Source: a virus. From it: a stretch of DNA of 29,226 nt. The position numbers were made by a program, and so were the translations under genes. The notes beneath the pieces were generated by a model, which worked only from the letters and a program-made list of their open reading frames with translations, did not search any database and was not told the origin of the DNA. How positions within the stretch are numbered: the first letter of the stretch is position 1; each line of letters begins with the position of its first letter. Of this stretch, positions 17,362-26,020 are shown piece by piece. The stretch is from positions 1 through 29,226 of IMG/VR virus record IMGVR_UViG_3300032242_002537. One strand, 5' to 3'.

Positions 17362-17369
17362 TAAATATT
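17362..17369 (+). promoter_or_regulatory. Late-promoter-like TAAATATT before the protease cassette
   Basis: TAAATATT ends only 4 nt before the ATG at 17374. A transcript starting there would be leaderless or nearly so. It probably drives the three tightly packed genes to 20235. Confidence 0.55.
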
Positions 17370-17373
17370 AATA

Positions 17374-18048
17374 ATGCTACCTTCATCCGTAACAAGTAAG
17401 ATTCTCAATTTAGACGCTTTGAACAGAGATGTCGTTATATCTGATGTTTTTGCACCTTTCACTCTTACATTAGATCCTAGAAATGTTACTTTTTATGAAA
17501 AAGTGAGAAAAATTGAATATATTTGGGGAGATGGTACAATTGATATTGTAAACTATGAACCTAATATATTACTTAATAATAGTTTACCATATCCAAATGA
17601 AATTGGAAACCCTTTAAACTATCCTAAAACTAAACAATTTTATTCTAAAGACTTAAAGTTATCAGTTTATAATGTTATTATAAAATTTTATTGTTTTACA
17701 AATACAGATCCTTATATTTTTACAGTTACTTTAAATTTAAAAAATCCTGATATTGATTATGGAAATAATAATTTTTTTGATGAAATACATTTAGTAAAAA
17801 CAAGAATGTATGGTGCTGATGATAAAATACTTTATGTTTTTCAATCTCAAAATAATGATTATTTTTTAATGTCAAATGTCGATTGGAAATTAAAACCAGT
17901 TGATCCTGTTACCGTCGAATCATTAAGTAGACCTTATAGGATATTTAATCCATTTGAAACAAAATTTATTACTAATAGTGGTATAAGAGCAACACCATAT
18001 TACAAAAATGTACCAATAACTCTTGATAATCCACCCACAATCACATGA
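17374..18048 (+). CDS. PKD-like small tail protein of unknown function
   Basis: This is a 224-residue beta-rich protein. Residues about 25-130 have a PKD-like layout: FAPFTLTLDPRNVTFYEKV, then IEYIWGDGTIDIVNY with the GDG turn typical of PKD domains, then LKLSVYNVIIKFYC and FTVTLNLKNP. The C-terminal half contains YGADDKILYVFQSQNNDYF and ends near a Pro-rich segment. It has no signal peptide or membrane segment. Its stop overlaps the next start as ATGA, showing translational coupling to the Thr/Pro-rich protein and then the protease. The domain call is tentative; the operon context indicates a tail or fibre-associated protein. Confidence 0.6.
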   Translation: MLPSSVTSKILNLDALNRDVVISDVFAPFTLTLDPRNVTFYEKVRKIEYIWGDGTIDIVNYEPNILLNNSLPYPNEIGNPLNYPKTKQFYSKDLKLSVYNVIIKFYCFTNTDPYIFTVTLNLKNPDIDYGNNNFFDEIHLVKTRMYGADDKILYVFQSQNNDYFLMSNVDWKLKPVDPVTVESLSRPYRIFNPFETKFITNSGIRATPYYKNVPITLDNPPTIT

Positions 18049-18920
18049 ACTTCTATAAAGAAACAACTTATAATGGAGAACTCTGGCTAAGAGATACTAA
18101 TGATAATGTGGTATCTGCTAATAGTTATCTATCCGCTATATATGAAAAATATAACACATTTAACGATATATTTCAATTTAGTTTTTATGGTGATTTAGCA
18201 TTAAATATAATTAAAAAATTTGATGTTTTTTATGATTGTTTTTTAATTCAAACAAATAATGGTTTTATTTTTGAAAAATATAAAGTTCAAGATTTATCAA
18301 TTGTACCATTCACTCAAATAAACAATTATTATAGAAATTCTTATTTAGATTATTGGTTTGATGAAACAAAAAAGAAAGTTTATTTTATAACAAAAAACGA
18401 GACAGATTTTAGTTTACCTGAACCTCAAAATAATAAAGCTTATGTTAAACTTGCATTTACTTTTAATGTATTTGATATAAAAACTGGAAAAATTTCTATT
18501 TTAATGAATGAATTATTAAATTTTAATTTATTTAATCCAATTAATCTTTCAAAATCAAATGGAATATTTGAAGATCCTAAATTAACATATAATCCTGATA
18601 CTAATAATTTTAATATATCAGTTATCATAAGAAATGATGTTAATGAAATGGGGTTATTGAGTATTAATCTTAATGAATTTGAAATAAAAGAAGTTAATTC
18701 ATTTATACCCTTTGGAACATTAGCATTACCAGAAGAAATTATTGCTCCAACTGCAACACCAACTCCAACACCCACTGTTACTCAATTTTTAACACCAACA
18801 CCTACTCCGACACCTACAATAACAAATTCTAGTACTCCAATACCCTCACAAACACCTACCCCTACAAGTACACCACCAGCAACCCAAGCTGTTAGGACGT
18901 TATATATAAGTTTTGAATAA
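18045..18920 (+). CDS. Tail-associated protein with a Thr/Pro-rich C-terminal stalk
   Basis: This 291-residue product is coupled to the upstream gene by an ATGA overlap. Residues 1 to about 230 are an unrecognised, mainly beta domain with Tyr/Phe/Asn-rich strands (FYGDLALNIIKKFDVFYDCF, KVYFITKNETDF). Residues about 233-282 are a Thr/Pro stalk (TPTPTPTVTQ, TPTPTPTPTITNSSTPIP, QTPTPTSTPP) and the protein ends VRTLYISFE. Such stalks act as extended linkers and are candidate O-glycosylation or protease-accessible sites. A related Thr/Pro tract occurs in the fibre starting at 26021. The next gene, a serine protease, begins one base after this stop. Confidence 0.65.
   Translation: MNFYKETTYNGELWLRDTNDNVVSANSYLSAIYEKYNTFNDIFQFSFYGDLALNIIKKFDVFYDCFLIQTNNGFIFEKYKVQDLSIVPFTQINNYYRNSYLDYWFDETKKKVYFITKNETDFSLPEPQNNKAYVKLAFTFNVFDIKTGKISILMNELLNFNLFNPINLSKSNGIFEDPKLTYNPDTNNFNISVIIRNDVNEMGLLSINLNEFEIKEVNSFIPFGTLALPEEIIAPTATPTPTPTVTQFLTPTPTPTPTITNSSTPIPSQTPTPTSTPPATQAVRTLYISFE
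18744..18890 (+). repeat. Thr/Pro low-complexity repeat tract
   Basis: Degenerate ACA/CCA/CCT/ACT codon repeats encode about 49 residues, mostly TP dipeptides. Short identical blocks (for example CTCCGACACC and CCTACAATAAC) recur in the tract at 29037-29226, pointing to a shared origin. Confidence 0.75.
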
Positions 18921-18921
18921 T

Positions 18922-20235
18922 ATGAATGATTTACAAGAAAATATAAGACAAACTCTTTTGAATGCACCTAGTGGCGTACACTCTATATTTTATGGTGTTA
19001 AGAAAAAAAATGGTATAAAGACTGATGAATTCTCGTTAATTCATTTTGTAGAAAAAAAACTTCCACTATCTGCATTACCAGTAGATCAAATTATTCCAAA
19101 TAACATAATACTTGATGATGTAAAGTATAAAACGGATGTTGTACAAGTTGCAAAATTCCAAACAAATCAATGTTATAATTTAAATGATCCAGCTATTACT
19201 TATTTAAACACCAAGCATAGACCTCTATCAGGAGGTCTTGTAATAAGCGATCTTGCACGTTGGACAGAAATTTCTGCTAATCATTTTCATAATTATATTG
19301 GAACTTTAGGATTTATTGCAGTTGATAAGGTGGATAATACATTAGTTGGTGTTACAAATAATCACGTTGCTATAAAAGATGCATTCAATACATCAGAAAG
19401 AAATACATCTGGTGAAATTTTTAATATATATAGTCCTTTAGTTTTTCAATCTTCTTTTCCAAATGGATTTAATGCTACATTAAATCAATCAATTCTACAA
19501 TATAATAAAGGTGGTTCTTTTGATTTTATAGTTGATTCAATAGGAAGACCAAAAAGATACGCCGCTCTTAGTATAACAAATACAAATTATGTAGATGCAG
19601 CTTTAATAACAATAAATCAAGGAACAGTTAATTCTTCATCTACATCACAAGCCGAATTAGCAAATACACATGCAATGCCTTTTGCTACAACTAATGAAAT
19701 TAATACAGTATTAAATTCTGTAATTGGATCAATTCCCATATATAGTGTAGGTAGAACTACTGGTCCTAAAGGTATAAATTGTCCATTAGAAATAACAGGA
19801 GTGGGATCTATATCTATTACATATAATAAACAAGGAAGCAATCAAGTTGTTATTTTATCGGATGTTATATCTTATAGTTTTATAGATAATTCAAATTTAC
19901 CAATTTATCATGGTGATTCAGGTTCCGCTGTTATTGGTAATTTTAATGGTACTAATAAAATATTAGGCTTGGCTTTTGCAGGTGATACAAATGCTGAAAC
20001 TGATCCAATTCCTACTAGTACACATGGTGTTTTATGTAGAATAGATCATATAGCTAGTATTTTAAATATATCAGCATGGGACGGTAGTAGTAAAGCTTAT
20101 ACATCTCCTTCTCAAGATAGCATATCAACTATAGTGAGACCTGCAAATGATACCAGACAGAGTATTACATACAATGGTAAAACTTATTACCAAGCAGGTT
20201 TAATAAAAACCAGAGAGTCAACTACAAATATCTAA
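18922..20235 (+). CDS. Trypsin-fold serine protease in the tail gene cluster
   Basis: The start is taken at ATG 18922; a TTG-initiated frame from 18913 is less likely. The 437-residue protein has all elements of a chymotrypsin-like protease: His148 in GVTNNHVA, Asp225 in NYVDAALITI, and Ser333 in HGDSGSAVIG. The conserved SVGRTTGPKG strand pair (275-284) precedes the serine and GLAFAG (349-354) follows it. The N-terminal domain (VEKKLP...IPNNIILDDVKYKTDVVQV) matches the lead-in of bacterial trypsin-like proteases of the type related to plant Nal1. No secretion signal is present, so the enzyme is probably cytoplasmic in the infected cell or carried on the virion. It is the third gene of a coupled PKD-like/Thr-Pro/protease set. 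Substrate unknown: fibre maturation, host surface protein cleavage, or host takeover are all possible. Confidence 0.88.
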   Translation: MNDLQENIRQTLLNAPSGVHSIFYGVKKKNGIKTDEFSLIHFVEKKLPLSALPVDQIIPNNIILDDVKYKTDVVQVAKFQTNQCYNLNDPAITYLNTKHRPLSGGLVISDLARWTEISANHFHNYIGTLGFIAVDKVDNTLVGVTNNHVAIKDAFNTSERNTSGEIFNIYSPLVFQSSFPNGFNATLNQSILQYNKGGSFDFIVDSIGRPKRYAALSITNTNYVDAALITINQGTVNSSSTSQAELANTHAMPFATTNEINTVLNSVIGSIPIYSVGRTTGPKGINCPLEITGVGSISITYNKQGSNQVVILSDVISYSFIDNSNLPIYHGDSGSAVIGNFNGTNKILGLAFAGDTNAETDPIPTSTHGVLCRIDHIASILNISAWDGSSKAYTSPSQDSISTIVRPANDTRQSITYNGKTYYQAGLIKTRESTTNI

Positions 20236-20265
20236 AATATTATTAGAAATTGTAGACATAAAGAA

Positions 20266-20273
20266 TAAATATT
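20266..20273 (+). promoter_or_regulatory. Late-promoter-like TAAATATT
   Basis: TAAATATT ends 4 nt before the ATG at 20278 with no SD. It probably starts the unit 20278-26007. Confidence 0.55.
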
Positions 20274-20277
20274 ATAA

Positions 20278-22671
20278 ATGTCCTATACAAGAATTAGAGA
20301 ATTACCACAGGGTGGAAGAGAAGTCGGTCACTCCGTAGATGTAAATAACGATCAATTAGTATTAGAACAAGATATAACTAGGCAGATAACTCCTCTTAGT
20401 TTTCTTTCTAATAGTATTGCTCAATTAGACAAATATACAAATTCATGGTCTTCTATACCACCTAAAGAGACTGCAACAAATGTTGGTATAGCTTTTTCTG
20501 ATTTTGGTGCAGCTAATACTACTAATTTAACAGTTAAAACATTGATGGATTATATCAATCATAATCTCAATGTGGTCAATCAAGTTTATTATGTAAACAG
20601 TGGTGGTGAAGATACTAATGATTGTGCAGAAAGAGGAAGAAATATACAATTGCCTTTTAAAACAATTAATTACGCAGCTAAAGTAATATCAGATGCAATA
20701 GCTGGCGATTATTACAATCAAAATGATCCAAATTTGGTTCCTGATCCAATAACAACACCACTTAGAAAACAATATACTATCATGGTATCAAGTGGTGATT
20801 ATACTGAATATAATCCTATATACTTGCCACCTAACACTTCACTTATTGGTGACAATTTAAGAAGAACTACGATCAGACCACAAAACCCATATCTTGATTT
20901 ATTTTGGGTTGATAGTGCAAATTATATTTGGGGTTTTACATTCAGAGATCTTAAAGAACCAGCTTCTGCTGTTGCATATCCAATCTCAACAGTTATAGCT
21001 TATCCAGACGGAGGTGGAGCAGAAAAAAAATTAAAGTATGCTGCATCTGATTTTAAAGGTAAAAGAAAATCTTGGGTAAGAGACTCTTATGATAATGCAT
21101 ATAAAGGCACATCAGGTGGAAATGGTATAAATACAATAGTCATACCAAGTAAAAGACCTTATATATATGTAAGTCCTTATATTCAAGGTTGTACATCATA
21201 TAATATTTCGTCAAGAATGCCAAAACCGGGACCAAATAAAAGTGTACTTGACGAAGAGAATAATGTATTATTACCATCAACATGGACATCTGAAGGAGGA
21301 ACTTATGGTGATCTTGCCCCCGATCCTATTACTGGTGCACCCGGCGTACGTCCTCCAGATGATGCTGGTTGTGGTTTAAGAATTGATGGTCAATTAGTAC
21401 AAGGTTACTTCAGAAGTATGGTACTTGATTCATTTACACAAGTTAATCAAGGTGGTAAGGGAGTTTATATATTAAATCATGGATATGCACAACTAGTCAG
21501 TATCTTTACTATTGCTACATCACAAGGTGTAGTTTGCGAAGATGGTGGCACATGCTCAATTAGTACTTCTAATTCAACATTTGGGCTATCAGGTCTTGTT
21601 GCAACAGGTAAATCATATTCTCCAGTTTTACAAGGTAATTTTGTAATACCTAATGAGGGTAAATTTACTTTGCCAAGTACAGATGCTTTCCCTTACGGTT
21701 ATACTACAGGTGGTAACTTATTTACTATAAATAACGTATCACCTCTTCCTGTTAAATATGATGGTGATGATGTTACAGATACAGAAATCCCAATGTATGT
21801 AGCAGCTAATCCTTATGCAACTCTTTGTTTTACAGTAGGTGATGATAAACCTTGGGATACAGGTAATGGAATGTCCGGTCCGGGTTATTTAATGGAAACT
21901 CATATAAGTCCTCTTATAAATAGAAAAGATTCTAATGATCAACCTATATATCAAGTAAAATTATTCTATATAGAACAGGGTGCCCCAGTACCAAGTTTAA
22001 GTGGTGGTAAACCTGATATTAATAAATTTGGTAATAATAATTTAGATTATAAATATTATCATGATCGTAATTTATCAATTCCAAATGCACCGGAAAATCC
22101 AACATCACCTCTTCCTTGGGATATTCAGTTAAGTTATAATTTAGGACTTGATTTGACAAAAGTAATTCCATTTTCTGGTTTTGATGCTAATGATAATAAA
22201 ATAAATTTTAATGATGGTGTTGCTATAACATATTATTCCGATGCTTTGGGAACTATACCTATAACAAATCAAAATGATTATATACGACATTTGATAAATC
22301 AAAATGGAGTAAATTCAAATCTTGATGCAACTATAAATTTTACTAATGCTCCTGTTAAATTCTACGCTAGAAGTGTAATTGAAACTGGTTCCCATACTTT
22401 TGAATATATGGGAACGGGAACCAGAATGAAATATGCTATTCCTGCTTTTGGTGGTGTTACAAATAATTCAAATGAAGCTATATCTGATGGTCAAAATGAT
22501 GCATATGGTAATAAACCGGGTATTGTATTTTTTACAAGTTCCAATGAATTAGGTAATTTTAAAGTTGGAACTGATTTTACAATCGTTCAAAGTACAGGAA
22601 CAATTCAAGGTGAAACATTTAATAGAGCAATTTTAACATTAGTTACCCCATTGACGATTGTTCTAGAGTAA
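20278..22671 (+). CDS. Virion structural protein with pectate-lyase-like beta-helix, of the cyanomyovirus type
   Basis: This is a 797-residue structural protein. The N-terminus begins TRIRELP, common in phage tail proteins. Residues about 103-450 are a right-handed beta-helix: VYYVNSGGEDTNDC with a PFKTINYAAKVISDA helix cap, PPNTSLIGDNLRRTTIRPQ, ANYIWGFTFRDL, and GYAQLVSIFTIATSQGVVCE followed by GGTCSISTSNSTFGLSGLVA. These blocks strongly resemble large structural proteins of cyanophage T4-like viruses. The C-terminus (SHTFEYMGTGTRMKYAIP ... GIVFFTSSNELGNFKVGTDF ... ILTLVTPLTIVLE) is also of that type. No lyase catalytic set is identified. Likely a tail or baseplate appendage. It is well conserved compared with the poorly recognised giant genes upstream. 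Confidence 0.85.
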   Translation: MSYTRIRELPQGGREVGHSVDVNNDQLVLEQDITRQITPLSFLSNSIAQLDKYTNSWSSIPPKETATNVGIAFSDFGAANTTNLTVKTLMDYINHNLNVVNQVYYVNSGGEDTNDCAERGRNIQLPFKTINYAAKVISDAIAGDYYNQNDPNLVPDPITTPLRKQYTIMVSSGDYTEYNPIYLPPNTSLIGDNLRRTTIRPQNPYLDLFWVDSANYIWGFTFRDLKEPASAVAYPISTVIAYPDGGGAEKKLKYAASDFKGKRKSWVRDSYDNAYKGTSGGNGINTIVIPSKRPYIYVSPYIQGCTSYNISSRMPKPGPNKSVLDEENNVLLPSTWTSEGGTYGDLAPDPITGAPGVRPPDDAGCGLRIDGQLVQGYFRSMVLDSFTQVNQGGKGVYILNHGYAQLVSIFTIATSQGVVCEDGGTCSISTSNSTFGLSGLVATGKSYSPVLQGNFVIPNEGKFTLPSTDAFPYGYTTGGNLFTINNVSPLPVKYDGDDVTDTEIPMYVAANPYATLCFTVGDDKPWDTGNGMSGPGYLMETHISPLINRKDSNDQPIYQVKLFYIEQGAPVPSLSGGKPDINKFGNNNLDYKYYHDRNLSIPNAPENPTSPLPWDIQLSYNLGLDLTKVIPFSGFDANDNKINFNDGVAITYYSDALGTIPITNQNDYIRHLINQNGVNSNLDATINFTNAPVKFYARSVIETGSHTFEYMGTGTRMKYAIPAFGGVTNNSNEAISDGQNDAYGNKPGIVFFTSSNELGNFKVGTDFTIVQSTGTIQGETFNRAILTLVTPLTIVLE

Positions 22672-22686
22672 GTAATATATAATACT

Positions 22687-23124
22687 ATGGCATCAAAAAT
22701 ACCTTTAAATTACTTTAGAAGAATATCAGTACCCAGTTTAAAAACTGTTTATAATGGAGTTTATGACAACGGAATCATAGTTGATCCTTTAGGTAGTAAC
22801 ACTCAAGCTGTTGCTAATCGATCAATTTATGAAACACCATTTGATCGTGCTTCTGTAATTATATCAGCATTAATTTGTAATAAAACAGCATCACCTAGAA
22901 CAGTTTCTGCTGCATTGTCAACAAGAGCAACTCCTGTTACAAATGCATCTAATGATAAAGTTGAGTTTGTAAATAATTTTTCAATAGCACCTTATGATAC
23001 TGTTAATATTGTTGTTAATAAACTTGTACTAGGACAATATGATAATCTTTTTGTATGGGCGGATGCTGATAGTTCTTTAAACTTAACACTCTCTATATTA
23101 GAAACAGTTAATAAACCTTCATAA
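22687..23124 (+). CDS. Small beta-sandwich structural protein
   Basis: The 145-residue protein has alternating strands: ASVIISALICNKTASPRTVSAAL, then NNFSIAPYDTVNIVVNKLVL and NLFVWADADSSLNLTLSILE. This is the pattern of short phage structural proteins in which an AIISSIxVxN strand is followed by a constant-offset Ig-like sandwich. The start MASKIPLNYFRR is typical of the group. It lies 15 bases after the beta-helix gene, with an imperfect late-promoter-like TAAGTAAT (22669-22676) overlapping the upstream stop, and 18 bases before the fibre gene. It may decorate or connect the neighbouring appendage. Role not established. Confidence 0.65.
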   Translation: MASKIPLNYFRRISVPSLKTVYNGVYDNGIIVDPLGSNTQAVANRSIYETPFDRASVIISALICNKTASPRTVSAALSTRATPVTNASNDKVEFVNNFSIAPYDTVNIVVNKLVLGQYDNLFVWADADSSLNLTLSILETVNKPS

Positions 23125-23142
23125 CCTAACCGTTTGACATAA

Positions 23143-25710
23143 ATGCAGACGAATCCTCCATCAGTAGGCAATATTGTTAAACTAAACCCACTGGGTTCAG
23201 CTTTAGAAAGTTTTGCTTATACTGGAGGATATATAACATTAAAAGGAGCAGAACCTAGTTTAGGGTTACCTTCTGGTTATACTTTAACATCTCCTAATTC
23301 AGTTTATTACTTTCCAGTAATAGCTATATCTGATAGTTATGGTAATTCCAGAAGATATACTGGTAAAGATAGTCTTGTTCTTGTAAATAAAAATTTAGGT
23401 TATAATAATACAAATCCTACATTCAACGTAGATATAAGCGGTAATTTTCATGCATTAAGTGCATATATACCAAATCTTTCAGCTTTATATATCGTTCCTG
23501 CTGAAAATTCAGATAAAATATATTTTAATGCAAATAAAGTTATTTTTAATAGTGATTTATATACAAATAATAATACATTTATAAATAAATTAACAGCAAA
23601 TGAGATTTATACCGAATATTTAAATGCTAATAATAAAGTAGAACAAAATACAATTATAAACATTTATCAATTAACTGGTGCTTATGTTAATCATGATGTT
23701 GTAATAGCAGGTAATCTTACTTCGACAAATGTATTTGCAACAAGTTCAATAATAACTCCATTTTTATCTGCTACTTCTGCGTTATTCACATCTTTAACAT
23801 CTAATTATGTCACAATAAATCAATCATTAAGCGTTGGTAATAACGTATATGCTAAAAATATTTTTGGACAAGTTGATTTAGATCCATTCAGTCAGTTATA
23901 CTATAATAATAGTTCTCAATTATCAATTGGCACTAATAACCAATATGTATTTGCAGTTAGACCTTCGGATGCATATTCGACTGATAATATAAGTGTACCT
24001 AGAACAGTTAATGGTGATTGGGATAGTAATTATGGACAAATAAAAGAAGATGGTAATGTATTAAGACCATATTTTAAAACACTCCAAGCAGTTTTTGATT
24101 ATGTTTATTATAATGGTTTAATCGGTAGAGATTTATATATTTGGATAGATGAAGATATAATTGAAGGAGAAGATAAACCTAATTTATTTGCTATTGATAG
24201 AAGTGGTCAATATGCAGGATGTACTACAACAGGAAATTTAACTGCTGCATATTATAGCACAGAATGGCTCGGTTCTAATTATCCTTCATTAACAGCAGCT
24301 GGAATGCTTGGCGGTGATTTCATTTGGTCTCTTAATAAAAATGCTGATATAAATGGACAATTTTCTTATCTCAATATACCTGCTATAGATTTTTTAAGCA
24401 TTGGTATATACGGTAGAACCGAAATTGGTTCTTTTACATATACAGATGGAAGTAAATACTATTCAACTTGGAGACCTTTTAATGCACCACCAAGAAAAAT
24501 TTCATTTAGAACTTATGTTTGTGCAAATTCAGCATTAAATTTTGGATCTTTTAATGATACAACAGTTGCACAGTTATCAACTTGGAATACTGTCACTACA
24601 AAATCACTAGTTCAAGGTCGTCAAGTTCAATTTAATCACAAAAATAATTTAAATATCAGTAATATATGTTTTGAATTTAATACAAATGCAATTGATTCAA
24701 CAGGTTTAGTTTTTTATGACGGTACAACTACAGTATCAAATTTAACTATATCGCTTTTAGGTACAGGTATATATACATATGGTGCATTGGTAATAGATTC
24801 TGAAGCTGTTTATTTTCGTGCTTGTGGTACAACTTTAGCAGATCCTATTTTCTTTACATTGAATCCAGATAATACATTAAGATGGAATACATGGAATCAA
24901 AATGGTTATAAATATTCAGATTCAAATTATTTCCCCGGTTATGGATTAGCTATTGTAGGTAATCCTTTTGAAAGTTCCCCTACGATTGTAAATTTTGGTC
25001 CTAATACTGCTTATACTGGTTTAATAAATGCAAATAATGGTGCAACTTTTGATAAAATAGATTATGGAACTTCTAGAGTAATAGGTAGAAATTCATTTAT
25101 ACAATCAAGTTTAATATTAGATGGTAAATTTAACGCAAATGCACTTTTTCAATTAGGTGATAATGCTACAATTCAAAGCAGTGAACAAATTTATAGAACT
25201 AATAATTTTAAATTAAGTTCTAAACAAATAAAAGCAAATAATACATCGGTAAATAATGTACCACCAACTTATAAATTAGAAATTTATGATGATCCAAAAA
25301 GTAAAGTAAATTTTAAATTTATAAATTATGCTGGATCTTTTGCAAAACTCTCTTATAATACATGTGGATTTACACCTTGGACTTTTTCATTAAACGAACC
25401 AGCCATTAGAGTAGATCAAAATACAATTTTTAGCAAAGATAATGGCGACATATCAGATTTAAATTATAAATTTGTTTATCCTAAAGTTGGAACACCATAT
25501 ATTGATTTATTATATGCCATTAATACAATAGGTCATTTAAACATATTAATACCTTCAAATTATAATACTTCATCAACATTGTATTACACAGATTACGGTT
25601 CATTGCCAAATTATGATAGCCCTAATGCATATAGACTTAGATCACCAATTTTTAATTATGGCAATAATAACATTTATACCTTGAATTTTTATACATCCAG
25701 CAGTAGATAA
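23143..25710 (+). CDS. Tail fibre/tailspike-like protein, paralogue of the gene at 26021
   Basis: This 855-residue protein shares its architecture with the gene at 26021. Residues about 50-125 are an N-terminal module (YYFPVIAISDSYGNSRRYTG ... FNVDISGNFHALSAYIPNLS) also present in the paralogue. A coiled, strand-rich shaft follows to about 265. From about 272 (RPSDAYSTDN) begins a beta-helix-like region with the LRPYFKTLQAVFDYVYYNG cap and repeated strands (NLNISNICFEFNTNAIDSTG, TVSNLTISLLGTGIYTYGA). The identical segment YFPGYGLAIVGNP sits near 595 in this protein and near 750 in the paralogue. Its C-terminus lacks the Thr/Pro stalk of the paralogue. No SD or late-promoter motif precedes it, so it is probably co-transcribed from 20266. 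Likely host-binding appendage; enzymatic activity not evident. Confidence 0.8.
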   Translation: MQTNPPSVGNIVKLNPLGSALESFAYTGGYITLKGAEPSLGLPSGYTLTSPNSVYYFPVIAISDSYGNSRRYTGKDSLVLVNKNLGYNNTNPTFNVDISGNFHALSAYIPNLSALYIVPAENSDKIYFNANKVIFNSDLYTNNNTFINKLTANEIYTEYLNANNKVEQNTIINIYQLTGAYVNHDVVIAGNLTSTNVFATSSIITPFLSATSALFTSLTSNYVTINQSLSVGNNVYAKNIFGQVDLDPFSQLYYNNSSQLSIGTNNQYVFAVRPSDAYSTDNISVPRTVNGDWDSNYGQIKEDGNVLRPYFKTLQAVFDYVYYNGLIGRDLYIWIDEDIIEGEDKPNLFAIDRSGQYAGCTTTGNLTAAYYSTEWLGSNYPSLTAAGMLGGDFIWSLNKNADINGQFSYLNIPAIDFLSIGIYGRTEIGSFTYTDGSKYYSTWRPFNAPPRKISFRTYVCANSALNFGSFNDTTVAQLSTWNTVTTKSLVQGRQVQFNHKNNLNISNICFEFNTNAIDSTGLVFYDGTTTVSNLTISLLGTGIYTYGALVIDSEAVYFRACGTTLADPIFFTLNPDNTLRWNTWNQNGYKYSDSNYFPGYGLAIVGNPFESSPTIVNFGPNTAYTGLINANNGATFDKIDYGTSRVIGRNSFIQSSLILDGKFNANALFQLGDNATIQSSEQIYRTNNFKLSSKQIKANNTSVNNVPPTYKLEIYDDPKSKVNFKFINYAGSFAKLSYNTCGFTPWTFSLNEPAIRVDQNTIFSKDNGDISDLNYKFVYPKVGTPYIDLLYAINTIGHLNILIPSNYNTSSTLYYTDYGSLPNYDSPNAYRLRSPIFNYGNNNIYTLNFYTSSSR
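24926..24966 (+). repeat. 41-bp exact repeat, copy 1 (fibre paralogues)
   Basis: These 41 bases are identical to 28269-28309, encoding YFPGYGLAIVGNP plus flanking bases. The surrounding protein sequences have diverged strongly. Confidence 0.9.
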
Positions 25711-25713
25711 TAT

Positions 25714-26007
25714 ATGAACATTACAAACATTATAGATAAAAATAATATATATGAAAATAGGCTTATCTCGCCGCCTTTATTCGATACAAGTTTTGCTCAA
25801 CCTAATGTAAAAACCGAAGAAGATTTTTACAATGAATTAAGAGCACAAAGAAATCAACTTTTATCTGAAACCGATTGGACAATGTTACTAGATGTTCCTA
25901 TTTCTAAAGAAAAAAGACAAGAATATGTCATATATAGGCAACAACTTAGAGATTTACCTTTAAACTCAACTCCAAATAATTTAACTTGGCCTACGATACC
26001 TAGTTAA
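25714..26007 (+). CDS. Tail fibre assembly chaperone (Phage_tail_APC type)
   Basis: This 97-residue protein ends in the well-known short domain of phage tail assembly chaperones: ELRAQRNQLLSETDWTMLLD, VPISKEKRQEYVIYRQQLRD and LPLNSTPNNLTWPTIP. That is the RNxLLxxTDWTxLxD-VPLS-WxxYRQxLRD-WPxxP pattern. Such proteins assist folding or attachment of fibres encoded next to them and are often absent from the final virion. It sits 3 bases after the first paralogous fibre and 13 bases before the second, so it may serve both. The N-terminal 35 residues (NITNIIDKNNIYENRLISPP) are specific to this phage and may bind the fibre tips. Confidence 0.88.
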   Translation: MNITNIIDKNNIYENRLISPPLFDTSFAQPNVKTEEDFYNELRAQRNQLLSETDWTMLLDVPISKEKRQEYVIYRQQLRDLPLNSTPNNLTWPTIPS

Positions 26008-26015
26008 TAAGTATT
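26008..26015 (+). promoter_or_regulatory. Late-promoter-like TAAGTATT before the second fibre paralogue
   Basis: TAAGTATT lies 5 nt before the ATG at 26021, within the 13-base gap after the chaperone gene. The second fibre could therefore be transcribed separately from the first. Confidence 0.5.
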
Positions 26016-26020
26016 AACTA

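Noticed and set aside
18913-18921. TTG start for the protease gene
   Set aside because: The ATG at 18922 lies three codons downstream, immediately after the upstream stop, and is the simpler choice.
15777-18967. Minus-strand open frames at 15777-16136, 16398-16595, 18440-18775 and 18782-18967
   Set aside because: Their hydrophobic or Gly/Val-rich translations are antisense readings of the fibre motifs and the Thr/Pro tract, not genes.
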